From the NCBI RefSeq assembly GCF_905163445.1, contig NC_053193.1, forward strand, positions 3,782,001 through 3,846,000: DNA of 64,000 bases. The letters run 5' to 3'. The first letter of the stretch is position 1. Every line of letters starts with the position of its first letter. The position numbers and the translations under genes were made by a program. This DNA comes from Pararge aegeria (taxonomy: Eukaryota > Arthropoda > Insecta > Lepidoptera > Nymphalidae). The notes below the pieces were generated by a model. That model saw only the letters and a program-made list of their open reading frames with translations, searched no databases and was not told the origin of the DNA. Below, piece after piece: positions 62,501 to 64,000 of this stretch.

Positions 62501-63750
62501 TCTTTTACTTTTAAGAACCATTATGAACTAGACTTTATGATTATAGTGGTCACTTAAGAAATGTTTGATTTACTTGCTTTCTTTATTGATTTTAAAAGTC
62601 ACGTATATTCACGTAATGATGACGATTTATAATTCTATCATTTCATAACATGTGTTTATATGCGTGCATGTACCTAGACTTATGATTTGGTTATCTCTAC
62701 ATGATCAGATCAGAAATTAGCTGATCCGTAGAAAAGCCTATATAGCTAGAATTTTGAAACTACAATGGCCATGTCATTAGCGTATAGATTGGAGCGACGA
62801 AGAAAAAAGCTCTTGTGGACTCAAACGAGTCGATGAACTCCAGCAGTACCTACAAGATAATTAGTAAATGAGAGAATAGGTAATGCATTTGTTATAGCAA
62901 AAATTTATATACTGCCTATATAAAGACTATATACAACGTGTAAACTAATTCCGAAATACTCTTGAAGGTTGCATATGTATATTTCATAAAGAATCACCCG
63001 ATCATCATCATCATATCATCCCATTACCGGCCCACTACAGGCCACGGGTCTCCCACAATGAATATTCTAAGTATTTATGTATATTATTCATAAAAATATT
63101 CATCAGTCGTCTTAGTACCCATAACACAAGCTACGCTTACTTTGGGGCTAGATGACGATGTGTGTATTGTCATAGTATATTTTTCTTTTTTTTTTTTTTA
63201 ATGAGAAGGGAATCGTGTGGACCACACACCCCTTTGAGAAAATTATGGAGAACGCTTAGGTATGCAGGTTTTGTCACGATGTTTTCTTTCATCGTTGAAG
63301 TGATATTTTAATTGCTTAAACGCTAATAACTTAGAAAAGTTAGAGGTGCTTGCTGGGATTCGAACTCGATGTGGATCGATGTACCTGGCCATTAACGCAA
63401 CCTAGCACATATCTGTTGGAAACGCAGGCTTGTGTGTGTGGATCGCTGATCTCTGTACCTGGTCCTTAACGTAACCTAGCAAATATCTGCTATATACGCA
63501 GGCTTGTGTGTGTGGTTCGCTATACGCTGTACCTGGCCGCTAACGCAAGTTAGCACATTTCTGCTGTAATCGCAGGCTTGTGCGTGTGGATGACTGTACC
63601 TGGCCGTTGACGACGGCGCTGACTAGCAGCACCTTGGCGGCGCGGTGCACCTCCACCAGCTCTCCGGGCAGCGGGGCGGGGGCGCCGGCGGGTTGGAACC
63701 ACACCGCCGCGCCCTCCGACCACTCCGCGAGCGCCGTGCCGCCCGCCATT
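17075..63750 (-). CDS. Myo10A: Unconventional myosin XV gene, overview (22 coding exons, 3' end outside window)
   Basis: Actin-based motor with a MyTH4-FERM tail, expected at filopodia or other actin protrusions. In Drosophila the class XV myosin (sisyphus) moves cargo in filopodia; in vertebrates MYO15A acts at stereocilia tips. I joined exons by GT/AG sites. Phases agree at every junction and no stop occurs over 6924 nt (2308 codons), or 7419 nt (2473 codons) with the last, less certain exon. Approximate residues: SH3-like 1-50, motor 55-735, IQ motifs 765-845, charged helix 845-880, MyTH4 930-1060, FERM F1-like 1080-1140, disordered linker 1142-2118, F2/F3-like 2119-2308. The MyTH4 rules out classes without that domain; the linker motifs and PWKLRVRKEVF favour XV over VII or X. 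No terminal stop is seen, so the SH3 and second MyTH4-FERM should lie left of base 1. The exons are GC-richer than the introns. The first splice acceptor is one base before the ATG, so a 5'UTR exon lies to the right. Confidence 0.9.
18407..18697 (-). pseudogene. LINE reverse transcriptase C-terminal fragment
   Basis: A 96-codon open stretch contains SARNFQPNTHFVTSYQQC followed by IRIWNSLPEIRQR. The 'F...S..Q..IRIWNSLP' pattern is the usual C-terminus of LINE ORF2 proteins. Nothing upstream is intact, so it is a 5'-truncated relic in intron 21. Confidence 0.55.
20505..20705 (-). mobile_element. Family J LINE 3' end, reverse
   Basis: aattcaaagtcaaggccaaa through gaagcccacaacaaactgag to gttatcaccatctcacat. 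Plus-strand copies with TTTGACT tails lie at 32100-32345, 33050-33240 and (shortened) 39715-39900. Confidence 0.6.
21247..21287. repeat. Perfect hairpin, 18-base arms, 5-base loop
   Basis: tgtaatattggttgaatt, loop gaatt, then aattcaaccaatattaca. Confidence 0.9.
24320..24690 (-). repeat. Family E longer copy
   Basis: Contains aaatcttagcggtacgcatc, gtagaaaccaaataagggca and caggttagcccgctaccatc, ending tgcatcatcacttacaacca. Lies just left of exon 21. Confidence 0.5.
24898..25073 (-). CDS. Myo10A: Myosin XV exon 21: F3-like end
   Basis: Acceptor attccgtccag, donor TCGCAG|gtcagt, phase 1 in and 0 out; 59 codons. It encodes GPSGLVTRRSIPLGGLRATA, then LQLTPARDAPITLQVPL and HGLITEFALHYSQ. It is more divergent than exons 19-20 but in frame and in the expected place for the end of the PH-like F3 lobe. 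It has no stop; the donor is good, so the gene continues leftwards. Confidence 0.8.
25122..25400 (+). repeat. SINE A copy split by a family B 3' end
   Basis: SINE head gacggctgattggtgcagtg is cut after the A box. About 75 bases of family B (ending ggtgtgcaataaaagtatat plus a cattaattcat tail) are inserted, then the SINE resumes at gccctgctttttgaggttcg. CCCT flanks the insert on both sides. Confidence 0.65.
25535..25715. repeat. Family H dispersed repeat, partial copy 3
   Basis: gaatgttgctagcaaacaat to cttcaatattagtcgtcttc aligns with the second half of 2685-3060. A shorter piece occurs at 20405-20470. Confidence 0.55.
25722..26845 (+). mobile_element. Array of four Helitron-like fragments
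   Basis: Copies at about 25722-25925, 25967-26165, 26170-26325 and 26655-26845 share tataaatgcgaaagtgtgtt, cttcctttacgccctaacga, ggcatagagttagatgaaa, ttcccacgggatttgtaaa and acgcgggcaatagctagta. Between the third and fourth is unrelated AT-rich sequence. Confidence 0.6.
26863..27103 (-). CDS. Myo10A: Myosin XV exon 20: FERM F2/F3-like
   Basis: Acceptor ttccaccag, donor AAAG|gtaatc, phase 0 in and 1 out. It encodes IVHDITSNTPSLRITAAERR, then EMAREWPFYFARLFSAR and VLAVSHNAVTIGVK. The pattern (QI..D......RI...ER), (A...W..YF.R.F) and (LAVSH.G) follows the tail of myosin XV. An earlier acceptor-like AG 15 bases upstream would break the frame, so ccaccag is chosen. Confidence 0.9.
27205..27480. 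repeat. SINE A head fragment followed by reversed family C LINE end
   Basis: gccgatcggtggagtgggca to ctttctgagtcctaaat is a SINE A head (plus). From 27255 the sequence is family C reversed (tttcaagtaggcccgtttta, ggcagattctaccgagaaga). Confidence 0.6.
27521..27630. repeat. Inverted repeat with perfect 24-base arms and 62-base spacer
   Basis: tattgtgagagtacttaaaa plus ttat (27521-27544) is the exact reverse complement of 27607-27630. It lies in intron 19. Confidence 0.9.
27800..27900 (-). repeat. SINE family D head
   Basis: Reversed tRNA-like head: minus strand reads gagctgtgataccctagtgg (A box), then aagttcaatccccggcacg (B box). Confidence 0.5.
28064..28215 (-). CDS. Myo10A: Myosin XV exon 19: conserved PWKLRVRKEVF segment (FERM F2-like start)
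   Basis: Acceptor atattcttag, donor GCACAA|gtaaga, phase 1 in and 0 out; 51 codons. It encodes FLTYSRVPWKLRVRKEVFTP, then YNEPAILDLLYAQ. This re-entry into ordered sequence after the linker is a myosin XV hallmark, with the consensus PWKxxLRKEVFYP followed by a helix ending in Q. Confidence 0.92.
28333..30551 (-). CDS. Myo10A: Myosin XV exon 18: giant linker exon with threefold KGGG module and poly-proline tracts
   Basis: A 2219-nt exon; acceptor attgcttgcag, donor GAAC|gtaagt, phase 2 in and 1 out. The ATG at 30541 is internal; reading continues from exon 17 through SSAMSDTSEAP. Near the start are three repeats of about 45-65 residues: DQFLDDLFSPVLDPN...SIKGGKD, DFIDDVLS...RLIKGGGQ and DDYITNLFDPIF...GAIKGGGA. 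Next is a Gln-rich helix (NLQIQQQLLAQNQALQTLL), a first proline tract (GAPPPPPPPMPPP), RSRSEASPGIDWEEFEV, a second proline tract (APPPPLPPAPPGPAPPPP), and a long Arg/Asp/Glu/Ser-rich tail. The proline tracts look like profilin/EVH1/SH3 ligands. As I recall, vertebrate MYO15A has one DSLFDPVL...KGGG stretch and a Gln-rich helix in the same place. Opposite-strand ORFs here are shadows. Confidence 0.93.
30696..31234 (-). CDS. Myo10A: Myosin XV exon 17: disordered linker, first part
   Basis: Acceptor tttttatag, donor GTTAG|gtaagt, phase 0 in and 2 out; 539 nt. It starts VPPPEPPKSRSPSIQRILQE and continues as a Ser/Glu/Arg-rich tract of low predicted order with KVRSRSLDNLLGD and SQSRLNDRYHSVERLGG. 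I see no globular domain. An internal ATG (31159) is only a methionine in the linker. The 144-base intron to exon 18 makes the assignment secure. Confidence 0.85.
32100..32345 (+). mobile_element. Family J LINE 3' end
   Basis: tgagatggtgataacaaaaa, gtgggcttattcttagacca, then a TTTGACT-unit tail at about 32322-32345. It sits in intron 16 of the myosin gene; a second copy at 33050-33240 is in intron 15. Confidence 0.6.
32580..32749 (-). CDS. Myo10A: Myosin XV exon 16: end of F1 and start of disordered linker, with two in-frame donors
   Basis: Acceptor atgattacag, phase 1 in. It encodes EWAGCEYALDAVGEVETWSA, then a Ser/Pro/Arg-rich tract ending TERTLRPQ. The donor modelled is CCCCAG|gtaaac (exon end 32580, phase 0). 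A second, stronger consensus donor, CCTCAA|gtgagt, lies 15 bases further (exon end 32565), also phase 0; it would add only VNAPQ. Confidence 0.8.
33411..33545 (-). CDS. Myo10A: Myosin XV exon 15: FERM F1 (ubiquitin-like) segment
   Basis: Acceptor tgaccacag, donor ACAG|gtaaag, phase 1 in and out. It encodes DTVHTVCVESWTTCERAAAS, then GWSLTLEHNGQLT. A F1-like V.V.S.TT..E pattern follows the MyTH4. Two overlapping minus-strand ORFs reading further into the intron are extensions past the donor. Confidence 0.85.
33585..33650 (+). repeat. tRNA-like SINE head
   Basis: gcatccctggtgcaacggtg (A-box-like) and ggtttcgattcccggtaggg (B-box-like) about 35 bases apart; no tRNA fold complete enough to call a gene. 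In intron 14, just right of exon 15. Confidence 0.4.
33987..34177 (-). CDS. Myo10A: Myosin XV exon 14: MyTH4 end and entry to FERM
   Basis: Acceptor gttcacag, donor GACG|gtgaga, phase 2 in and 1 out. It encodes KYLVRLVSERTSGAERARLL, then APPTILEWKAAMENA and the start of an F1 strand, RPTLPLRLYD. P(S/T)xxEWxAxxxxxP is the typical MyTH4-to-FERM transition. Confidence 0.88.
35040..35283 (-). repeat. SINE A copy
   Basis: From cgacaatacacacatcgcca to gcgccaatcggctgtc, in intron 13. Confidence 0.85.
35669..35832 (-). CDS. Myo10A: Myosin XV exon 13: MyTH4 core
   Basis: Acceptor tattccag, donor CACAA|gtatgt, phase 0 in and 2 out. It encodes VLADYIASRGLASRGLRDEI, then LVQLCNQAGGDAGPRVMKLL. LRDEILVQLCNQ is the strongest MyTH4 signature (LRDEIYxQIxKQ). 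AHCLAAFQPGPALHK follows as in the GW..L..CL..F.PS consensus. A 62-residue ORF on the opposite strand here is a shadow. Confidence 0.92.
35935..36170. mobile_element. 208-bp inserted element with 14-bp target site duplication
   Basis: CATAGAATTAGTTG occurs at 35935-35948 and 36157-36170, and the two flanks together rebuild a Helitron-like repeat (35865-35948 joined to 36171 onwards). The insert contains ctccgcgaacagcaggagaa, tactccacaccaaacagatc and cgtttcgctccgaaaccgga, also seen at 7380-7500 and 8965-9030. Confidence 0.75.
36565..36655 (-). CDS. Myo10A: Myosin XV exon 12: MyTH4 middle
   Basis: A 91-nt exon with acceptor gctttag and donor CAAAAG|gtattg, phase 2 in and 0 out. It encodes 31 residues, RDQDFNDAVAVFKLILRWCD then ESAAGNEARQK, matching the helix 'A..F..I.RFMGD' of MyTH4 in a divergent form. 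Confidence 0.85.
36986..37228 (-). repeat. SINE A copy
   Basis: From tactacaacaatacacacat to tgcgctaatcggccgtcat, intron 11. Confidence 0.85.
37452..37615 (-). CDS. Myo10A: Myosin XV exon 11: start of MyTH4 domain
   Basis: Acceptor tattttag, donor GTTCG|gttagt, phase 0 in and 2 out. It encodes ISLPRDLQQFAFSKFSSVYF and KKHPITKPFLSKAAV. The pattern FxKFxxxYF...PxxKPxL is the N-terminal MyTH4 signature. Confidence 0.85.
38709..38838 (-). CDS. Myo10A: Myosin XV exon 10: post-IQ helix and linker
   Basis: Acceptor tctttgcag, donor TCCAAA|gtaagt, phase 2 in and 0 out. It encodes KRRAAEQKAKAESLQVLEVP, finishing the charged helix, then AELAFILSKIDEWQPPHTDK. Comparable sequence precedes the first MyTH4 of myosins VII and XV. 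Confidence 0.85.
39095..39245 (+). repeat. Family B repeat
   Basis: ggttgctggaagaaatcgct to gtacaataaaagtgtatatt plus (ATTC)n, intron 9. Confidence 0.65.
39433..39636 (-). CDS. Myo10A: Myosin XV exon 9: IQ motifs 2 and 3 and charged helix
   Basis: Acceptor ttttaacag, donor GCCAA|gtaagt, phase 2 in and out. It encodes SAIRIQSWWRGSRQRHRF (IQ2), GVVQAQALVRGKRARA (IQ3-like) and then KEQMRRRQEAQRAAA, a run of alternating charge that looks like a single alpha-helix lever extension. Confidence 0.92.
40877..41015 (-). CDS. Myo10A: Myosin XV exon 8: end of converter and first IQ motif
   Basis: Acceptor catttttag, donor GCAAG|gttggt, phase 1 in and 2 out. ADFQLGAARVFVRE matches the converter end (FQLGxxxVFxR). 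It continues into a long lever helix and IQ1, AATLLQAGIRGYLAR, a slightly divergent IQxxxRGxxxR. This is the expected myosin light chain or calmodulin site. Confidence 0.92.
41760..42026 (-). repeat. SINE A copy
   Basis: From aaataaataaatatactacg to agccaatcggccgtcat, intron 7. Confidence 0.85.
44455..44700 (-). repeat. Another tRNA-headed SINE (family G)
   Basis: Minus strand: tttgacgaccttacaagcgc then agtgctgatcg (A box) and ccaggttcgatttccggtag (B box), followed by a body not shared with families A or D. A similar head fragment is near 58640-58720. Confidence 0.45.
44760..45060. repeat. Family H dispersed repeat, copy 2
   Basis: tgtatgcagtgcattgtgtc, acacccgcgaaatgtttcta and aaagtggagtggtttttgac align with 2705-3040. 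It is directly followed by a SINE A copy. Confidence 0.6.
45084..45343 (-). repeat. SINE A copy
   Basis: From aataaatatacaacgacaat to gcgccactcggccggc, intron 7 near exon 7. Confidence 0.85.
45452..45540 (-). CDS. Myo10A: Myosin XV exon 7: converter
   Basis: An 89-nt exon with acceptor cttttgaag and donor GCTG|gtaagt, phase 2 in and 1 out. It encodes YLLKSMPPRSTPYREICNTI and LTEMPPTGA, between the Y(P/R)IRI...F..RY segment and the FQLG converter motif of exon 8. It was found only by splice logic, being too short for a long ORF. Confidence 0.88.
45578..45850 (-). repeat. SINE A copy
   Basis: From ataaataaataataaataaa to gcgccagtcggccgtcaa, intron 6, about 40 bases from exon 7. Confidence 0.85.
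46338..46556 (-). CDS. Myo10A: Myosin XV exon 6: actin-binding and converter start
   Basis: Acceptor cctgtatag, donor TATCG|gtaaga, phase 2 in and out. It encodes FSDSLHQLLESMSRCNPWFV, then RCIKPNTDKSAMKFD and VLSQLRYTGMLDTIKIRQMG, the SH1-helix region with the invariant RCIKPN. It ends IPFQSFVDRYR. Confidence 0.95.
46557..48688 (-). other. Intron 5 (2.1 kb)
   Basis: No repeats of the families above that I could recognise, and no convincing ORF or RNA. Plain AT-rich intron. Confidence 0.6.
48689..48918 (-). CDS. Myo10A: Myosin XV exon 5: motor lower 50-kDa domain and loop 2
   Basis: Acceptor aactttag, donor GCAAG|gtataa, phase 0 in and phase 2 out. It begins IKHYAGQVWYNVEGFLDKNR, the universal HYAG motif, followed by DALRADVLELL. 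The segment up to RGANGRFVTMKPRTPTVAAR is short, so loop 2, which contacts actin, is compact here. Confidence 0.93.
49197..49360 (-). CDS. Myo10A: Myosin XV exon 4: motor, relay region
   Basis: Acceptor attttttag, donor TTCGGG|gtaagt, phase 1 in and phase 0 out. It encodes VIQLLSKKPVGILHLLDDES, then NFPRASDVSFLEKCHYNHAL, the conserved motor stretch that follows the relay helix. Confidence 0.93.
49444..50549 (-). CDS. Myo10A: Myosin XV exon 3: motor core with P-loop, switch I and switch II
   Basis: The largest motor exon (1106 nt; acceptor tttttttag at 50550, donor CCAG|gtttgt). It carries the P-loop GESGAGKT (about residues 169-176), the switch I region NHNSSRFGK (about 221-229), EKSRIVTQSPGERNYHVFYE, and switch II in ISLLDIFGFEDLEENSFEQL (DIFGFE about 445-450), followed by the relay helix CINYANETLQHYFNKHIF. 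All signature nucleotide-binding residues are present, so an active ATPase is expected. A Gly/Ala-rich surface insert (GGDSGGAGAGADW) sits where myosin loops vary in length. The open frame extends past the true donor at 49443 for 27 codons and upstream of the true acceptor; both extensions are intronic. Confidence 0.96.
50550..51048 (-). other. Intron 2 (0.5 kb)
   Basis: Nothing recognised. Two overlapping opposite-strand ORFs of 60 and 89 codons here are AT-rich and unsupported. Confidence 0.6.
51049..51299 (-). CDS. Myo10A: Myosin XV exon 2: start of the motor domain
   Basis: Acceptor tctcccacag before 51299, donor AGAAG|gtgaga after 51049, phase 0 in and phase 2 out. It encodes PQTFALQMGN, then the classic motor start: GVEDMTRLHDLHEAALLWNL, LRYEQGLIYTYAGSILVAVN and PYRPVDALYG. 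This is the region that leads into the nucleotide pocket of all myosins. The join to exon 3 reads QTARR-YHAAEALGDLPPHLF. Confidence 0.93.
51700..51925 (+). repeat. SINE family D copy
   Basis: Begins at the B box (gagttcgaacccaggcacg) and runs through gaaacctgcatgccttagag to a tgataatgatgatgatca tail, in the first coding intron of the myosin gene. Confidence 0.6.
52060..52320 (+). repeat. Dispersed repeat with (ACAG)n run
   Basis: aatagccaagttcgagtcgg, actgaaattcatctgtgaaa, cagcctggtgataggcggac, then (ACAG)n at about 52285-52303. This phrase order is common in insect LINE or Tc1-derived repeats; class not settled. Confidence 0.4.
52321..52360. repeat. Hairpin, 13-base arms
   Basis: aatcgcctaaatc and gatttaggcgatt separated by 11 bases (52322-52334, 52346-52358). 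Confidence 0.75.
53160..53198 (+). mobile_element. Left half of a Helitron-like repeat split by the LINE
   Basis: tccttactattattataaa-type start followed by tgcggaaatgtgtttgt, the head seen at 25.7-26.8 kb and 35.86 kb. The matching continuation occurs just right of the LINE. Confidence 0.7.
53189..54046 (+). pseudogene. LINE ORF1, first part (truncated at 5' end, frameshifted at 3' end)
   Basis: 285 codons. The first ATG and first few codons (MCLY) belong to the flanking Helitron-like repeat, so the native N-terminus is missing. A coiled coil (INLKQEIAVLSCQLESAHEE and onwards, leucine heptads) is followed by a basic Ser/Thr linker, then an SGNH/GDSL-esterase-like fold: IIFLGDQQCIGHAARL (block I, with Gln where a nucleophilic Ser would sit) and DWLVLRIGANDTNP (block III GxND). 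The frame is lost near 54034. CR1-like LINE ORF1 proteins often carry such an esterase domain; here catalysis is doubtful. Confidence 0.7.
54034..54513 (+). pseudogene. LINE ORF1, continuation in another frame
   Basis: Continues the ORF1 domain after a frameshift in the overlap at 54034-54046: LNNYIKNILRCFENCEFLDI resembles the last helix and strand of an SGNH-like domain. A Lys/Asn-rich basic tail follows (NTNKIIKNTNQQSKLKPG), probably RNA-binding. It stops at 54511-54513, inside the open frame of ORF2. Confidence 0.65.
54539..57334 (+). CDS. LINE ORF2: AP endonuclease and reverse transcriptase
   Basis: 931 codons from the first ATG. The in-frame sequence just upstream (LNIFHQNMNGLLSK) already belongs to the endonuclease, so the real protein starts earlier, in the region overlapping ORF1 (frame open from 54485). 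Endonuclease motifs: CITEH, VVICGDFNIDIL and LALSDHSAQIF. Reverse transcriptase motifs: SCYRPVALIPVFSKIIEKII, ANQMGFRKSKT, SLFMDLTKAFDYVDH, TCGVPQGSVLGPLLFLIYIN, MVLFADDCTVIY (the catalytic FADD box) and STKFLGLKID. C-terminal RYGIVFWGN and NKLPKIVRE are typical of CR1/Jockey elements. It supplies nicking and target-primed reverse transcription; no RNase H is seen. No internal stops. Confidence 0.92.
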   Translation: MNGLLSKSDLIVTHLDEFESNKEPIDALCITEHNMTLDDLKLLYIPNYILSSHYSRNKRNGGSCILVKKCHKFKSLDILNRLSISNVIEISAIELVEHKIILICIYRVPNNRLNNFDIFFDTLTNILESIRLKNKKVVICGDFNIDILKQNNTADYFKQIITSYNLHFSVNEPTRVSSGTCIDNILHNVPKGKTKICELALSDHSAQIFKCPVKKSCLIQYWFIEKRDYSKQNMNKFVNCISSIAFADANKCNLANEAFNKFYDTFKLFYDLCFPTVRVKISNHRRPRWISKGIKLGCKRKRKLLWNYRINSNNENKWIFKNYSKRLKKIICLTQKSQNNYSINWSNNKSKAMWNIINQPKNNYPRECITQIKDGDEVLRNPIDIAEIFNEIFLSRPKNINNQHCANRISTNISHSLFIFPTSTQEVHSVIKQLKMTHSTGYDDICTKIIKHVSCIISPVLCHIINLCLEQGIFPDKLKTSIIKPLFKKQDREDISCYRPVALIPVFSKIIEKIIYNNFYNFFEKFNIFNANQMGFRKSKTINTAIYNFIFNVMTNIDNKLIVSSLFMDLTKAFDYVDHNILLSKLNCYGVRGNALNLIKSYLTDRFQITQIDKINEQTRIETKYFSKTLKVTCGVPQGSVLGPLLFLIYINDLPQATKHPMVLFADDCTVIYISKNVKEHETAINNSLSDIVKWLGDNTLKLNFNKTTVMTFQNIRRKTSYNLKINYLGKKIEVTHSTKFLGLKIDENLTWKSHAEYVCSRLNQFSYSLYMLSKKVDQKTLLVAYHAQVVSILRYGIVFWGNATNINSVFVAQKRCIRAICGIKKRESCKPFFMKLNILTVPSLYIFELALFLRNNENLFERHKRERCRDKFRFPPHKTAFFNKSVCVMAIQIYNKLPKIVRENNLINFKKECFKFLVNNTFYNINEFYN
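57514..57690 (+). mobile_element. Right half of the split Helitron-like repeat
   Basis: Resumes with ggtttgtttgcttgcaattc, then caaagcaaccaatcaaattg, atagagttagttgaaaagac and ggagagtagcataatatgct, the same order as the uninterrupted copies at 25.7-26.8 kb. Confidence 0.7.
59271..59503 (-). CDS. Possible alternative first coding exon (76 codons, basic)
   Basis: An ATG at 59498 opens 76 codons (MRVRFAPTPRDSPESS... to ...VLICH) ending in phase 0 at a good donor (cac|gtatgt, exon end 59271). A possible acceptor (cttactag) lies four bases before the ATG. Phase 0 matches the acceptor of motor exon 2 at 51299, so this could supply an alternative N-terminus. It cannot be inserted between exons 1 and 2, because reading it from its acceptor in phase 0 soon hits TGA. 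The product is rich in Lys/Arg and Ser/Pro with a KKRRQ patch. I recognise no domain. It may equally be a chance ORF or the exon of a nested gene. Confidence 0.3.
60601..60648. repeat. Hairpin, 13-base arms
   Basis: ttcgttcgataat (60601-60613) and attatcgaacgaa (60636-60648), with further AT pairing possible inside. Confidence 0.75.
60840..61060 (+). mobile_element. Family C LINE 3' end
   Basis: tccgctttcatctctcagaa, ctcttctaggtagaatctgc, tgacgtttcaaaagtgctta, ending ataaatgaattttaaatttg. Directly followed by a family E segment at 61055-61165. Confidence 0.65.
61624..61682. repeat. Imperfect hairpin around a TAGAGCATTCC arm
   Basis: ggaatgctct at 61624-61633 pairs with agagcattcc at 61673-61682; inner ccc/ggg and actctacta/tagtagagt also pair. 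Confidence 0.8.
61786..61844. repeat. Near-perfect hairpin, 28-base arms, 3-base loop
   Basis: taatgcaactccctgataat (61794-61813) and attatcagggagttgcatta (61817-61836) are exact reverse complements; arms extend outward through T6/A6 with one mismatch. Confidence 0.9.
61852..61882. repeat. Perfect hairpin, 13-base arms
   Basis: atgttttcatatt, loop aggta, aatatgaaaacat. It starts eight bases after the previous hairpin. Confidence 0.85.
63058..63200 (+). repeat. SINE A, 5'-truncated copy
   Basis: Only the 3' part: attctaagtatttatgtata to gtgtgtattgtcatagtata, followed by a T-rich run. Confidence 0.75.
63190..63370 (-). repeat. SINE family D copy, reverse
   Basis: gagaagggaatcgtgtggac through tatggagaacgcttaggtat to a reversed B box (gctgggattcgaactcgat). 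It abuts the tandem donor array of exon 1. Confidence 0.55.
63361..63600 (-). repeat. Tandem array repeating the exon-1 splice donor four times
   Basis: Units of about 67, 74 and 74 bases. Each contains, on the minus strand, a CCAG|gtac junction, then CACACACAAGCCTGCG and a TGCTAG(G/C)TTxCGTTA block. Exon-end-equivalent positions are 63600 (real donor), 63533, 63459 and 63385. Reading past the first donor meets a stop at about 63540, so only the first gives a productive myosin mRNA. Confidence 0.85.
63600..63750 (-). CDS. Myo10A: Myosin XV coding exon 1: start codon and SH3-like N-terminus (residues 1-50)
   Basis: The ATG is at 63749-63747, one base after a splice acceptor (ccgcag). The exon gives 50 codons starting MAGGTALAEWSEGAAVWF and ending VVNGQ, in phase 0, followed by the donor GGCCAG|gtacag. 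The WSEGAAVWF and GELVEVHRAAKVLLV segments resemble the small SH3-like domain before many myosin motors. The phase fits exon 2 exactly. The exon is very GC-rich. Its donor is the rightmost of four tandem copies of the same donor motif (see the repeat at 63361-63600). An upstream in-frame ATG at 63761 lies in the intron side of the acceptor and is not used in this model. Confidence 0.8.
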
Positions 63751-64000
63751 CTGCGGAACACAGAAATAACACATAAAACATCAGCACAGCTACTCGTAGC
63801 TTATGTAGGAGACGAAATTGTCATACCCCAACTTCATTAACTGATAGGGGCTAAAATTTACATGAATAACTTTTTTTTCAAGTGAAAAATTCCTTAGGTG
63901 AGCAAAGATCATGGAACTCGCGTCATCTATACCGATCGTTTTCCATCATCTATACCATTACTATACCTATATGAACATTGTACATTGACTTCCCCGCATA

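Larger units (their letters stand above)
51300..63599 (-). other. First coding intron (12.3 kb)
   Basis: Holds SINE D, the (ACAG)n repeat, the LINE, a possible alternative first exon, family C and E pieces, four hairpins and the tandem donor array. 52.4-53.1, 57.7-58.6, 59.5-60.6 and 61.9-63.0 kb show nothing I can name. Confidence 0.65.

Noticed and set aside
63540..63774. Overlapping minus ORF of 74 codons (MCYFCVPQNGG) in another frame
   Set aside because: Shadow of exon 1; the myosin frame is fixed by phase with exon 2.
1..64000. CRISPR arrays, operons, riboswitches or phage genes
   Set aside because: Eukaryotic gene structure throughout; the regular repeats present are SINEs, LINE ends and a minisatellite.

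Overview
The window is AT-rich eukaryotic DNA, almost certainly from a lepidopteran and plausibly a nymphalid butterfly. The reasons are an insect-type class XV unconventional myosin gene with short GT-AG exons and TE-filled introns, about a dozen copies of one tRNA-derived SINE with an ATTT tail, LINE 3' ends with TTTGAA or ATTC tails, and Helitron-like fragments. I see no bacterial features, CRISPR array, rRNA or intact tRNA gene.

Gene. One gene dominates and runs on the minus strand, from a start codon at 63749 leftwards. I assembled 21 coding exons (63750 down to 24898) by reading splice sites. All phases agree, and the joined frame is open for 2308 codons with no stop. A 22nd phase-compatible exon (17569-17075) would take it to 2473 codons. 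The order is: SH3-like N-terminus, myosin motor (P-loop, switch I, switch II, converter), three IQ motifs, a charged helix, MyTH4, a FERM F1-like piece, a disordered linker of about 980 residues, then FERM F2/F3-like exons. No stop codon, C-terminal SH3 or second MyTH4-FERM is present, so the 3' end lies beyond the left edge. The linker signature (DxLFDPVL followed by KGGG, and PWKLxxRKEVF) points to myosin XV (Drosophila Myo10A/sisyphus, vertebrate MYO15A).

Repeats. From 1 to 17.0 kb there are no supported exons, only dispersed repeats and hairpins. 16.7-17.0 kb holds two decayed tandem copies of the 3' end of the exon at 17.1-17.6 kb. 17.6-24.9 kb is a large intron. 24.9-51.3 kb holds most exons, with SINEs, LINE ends and Helitron-like fragments between them. 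51.3-63.6 kb is the first coding intron. It contains a 4.3-kb non-LTR retrotransposon (53.2-57.5 kb, ORF2 intact for 931 codons) inserted inside a Helitron-like repeat, a possible alternative first coding exon (59.27-59.50 kb) and a cluster of near-perfect hairpins (61.6-61.9 kb). At 63.36-63.60 kb the splice donor of the first coding exon lies in a tandem array that repeats the donor four times.

Most notable: the quadruplicated splice donor, the fossil tandem exon copies, a three-fold repeat of the KGGG module in the myosin linker, the LINE whose first ORF1 ATG belongs to the repeat it landed in, and several unexplained long perfect inverted repeats.
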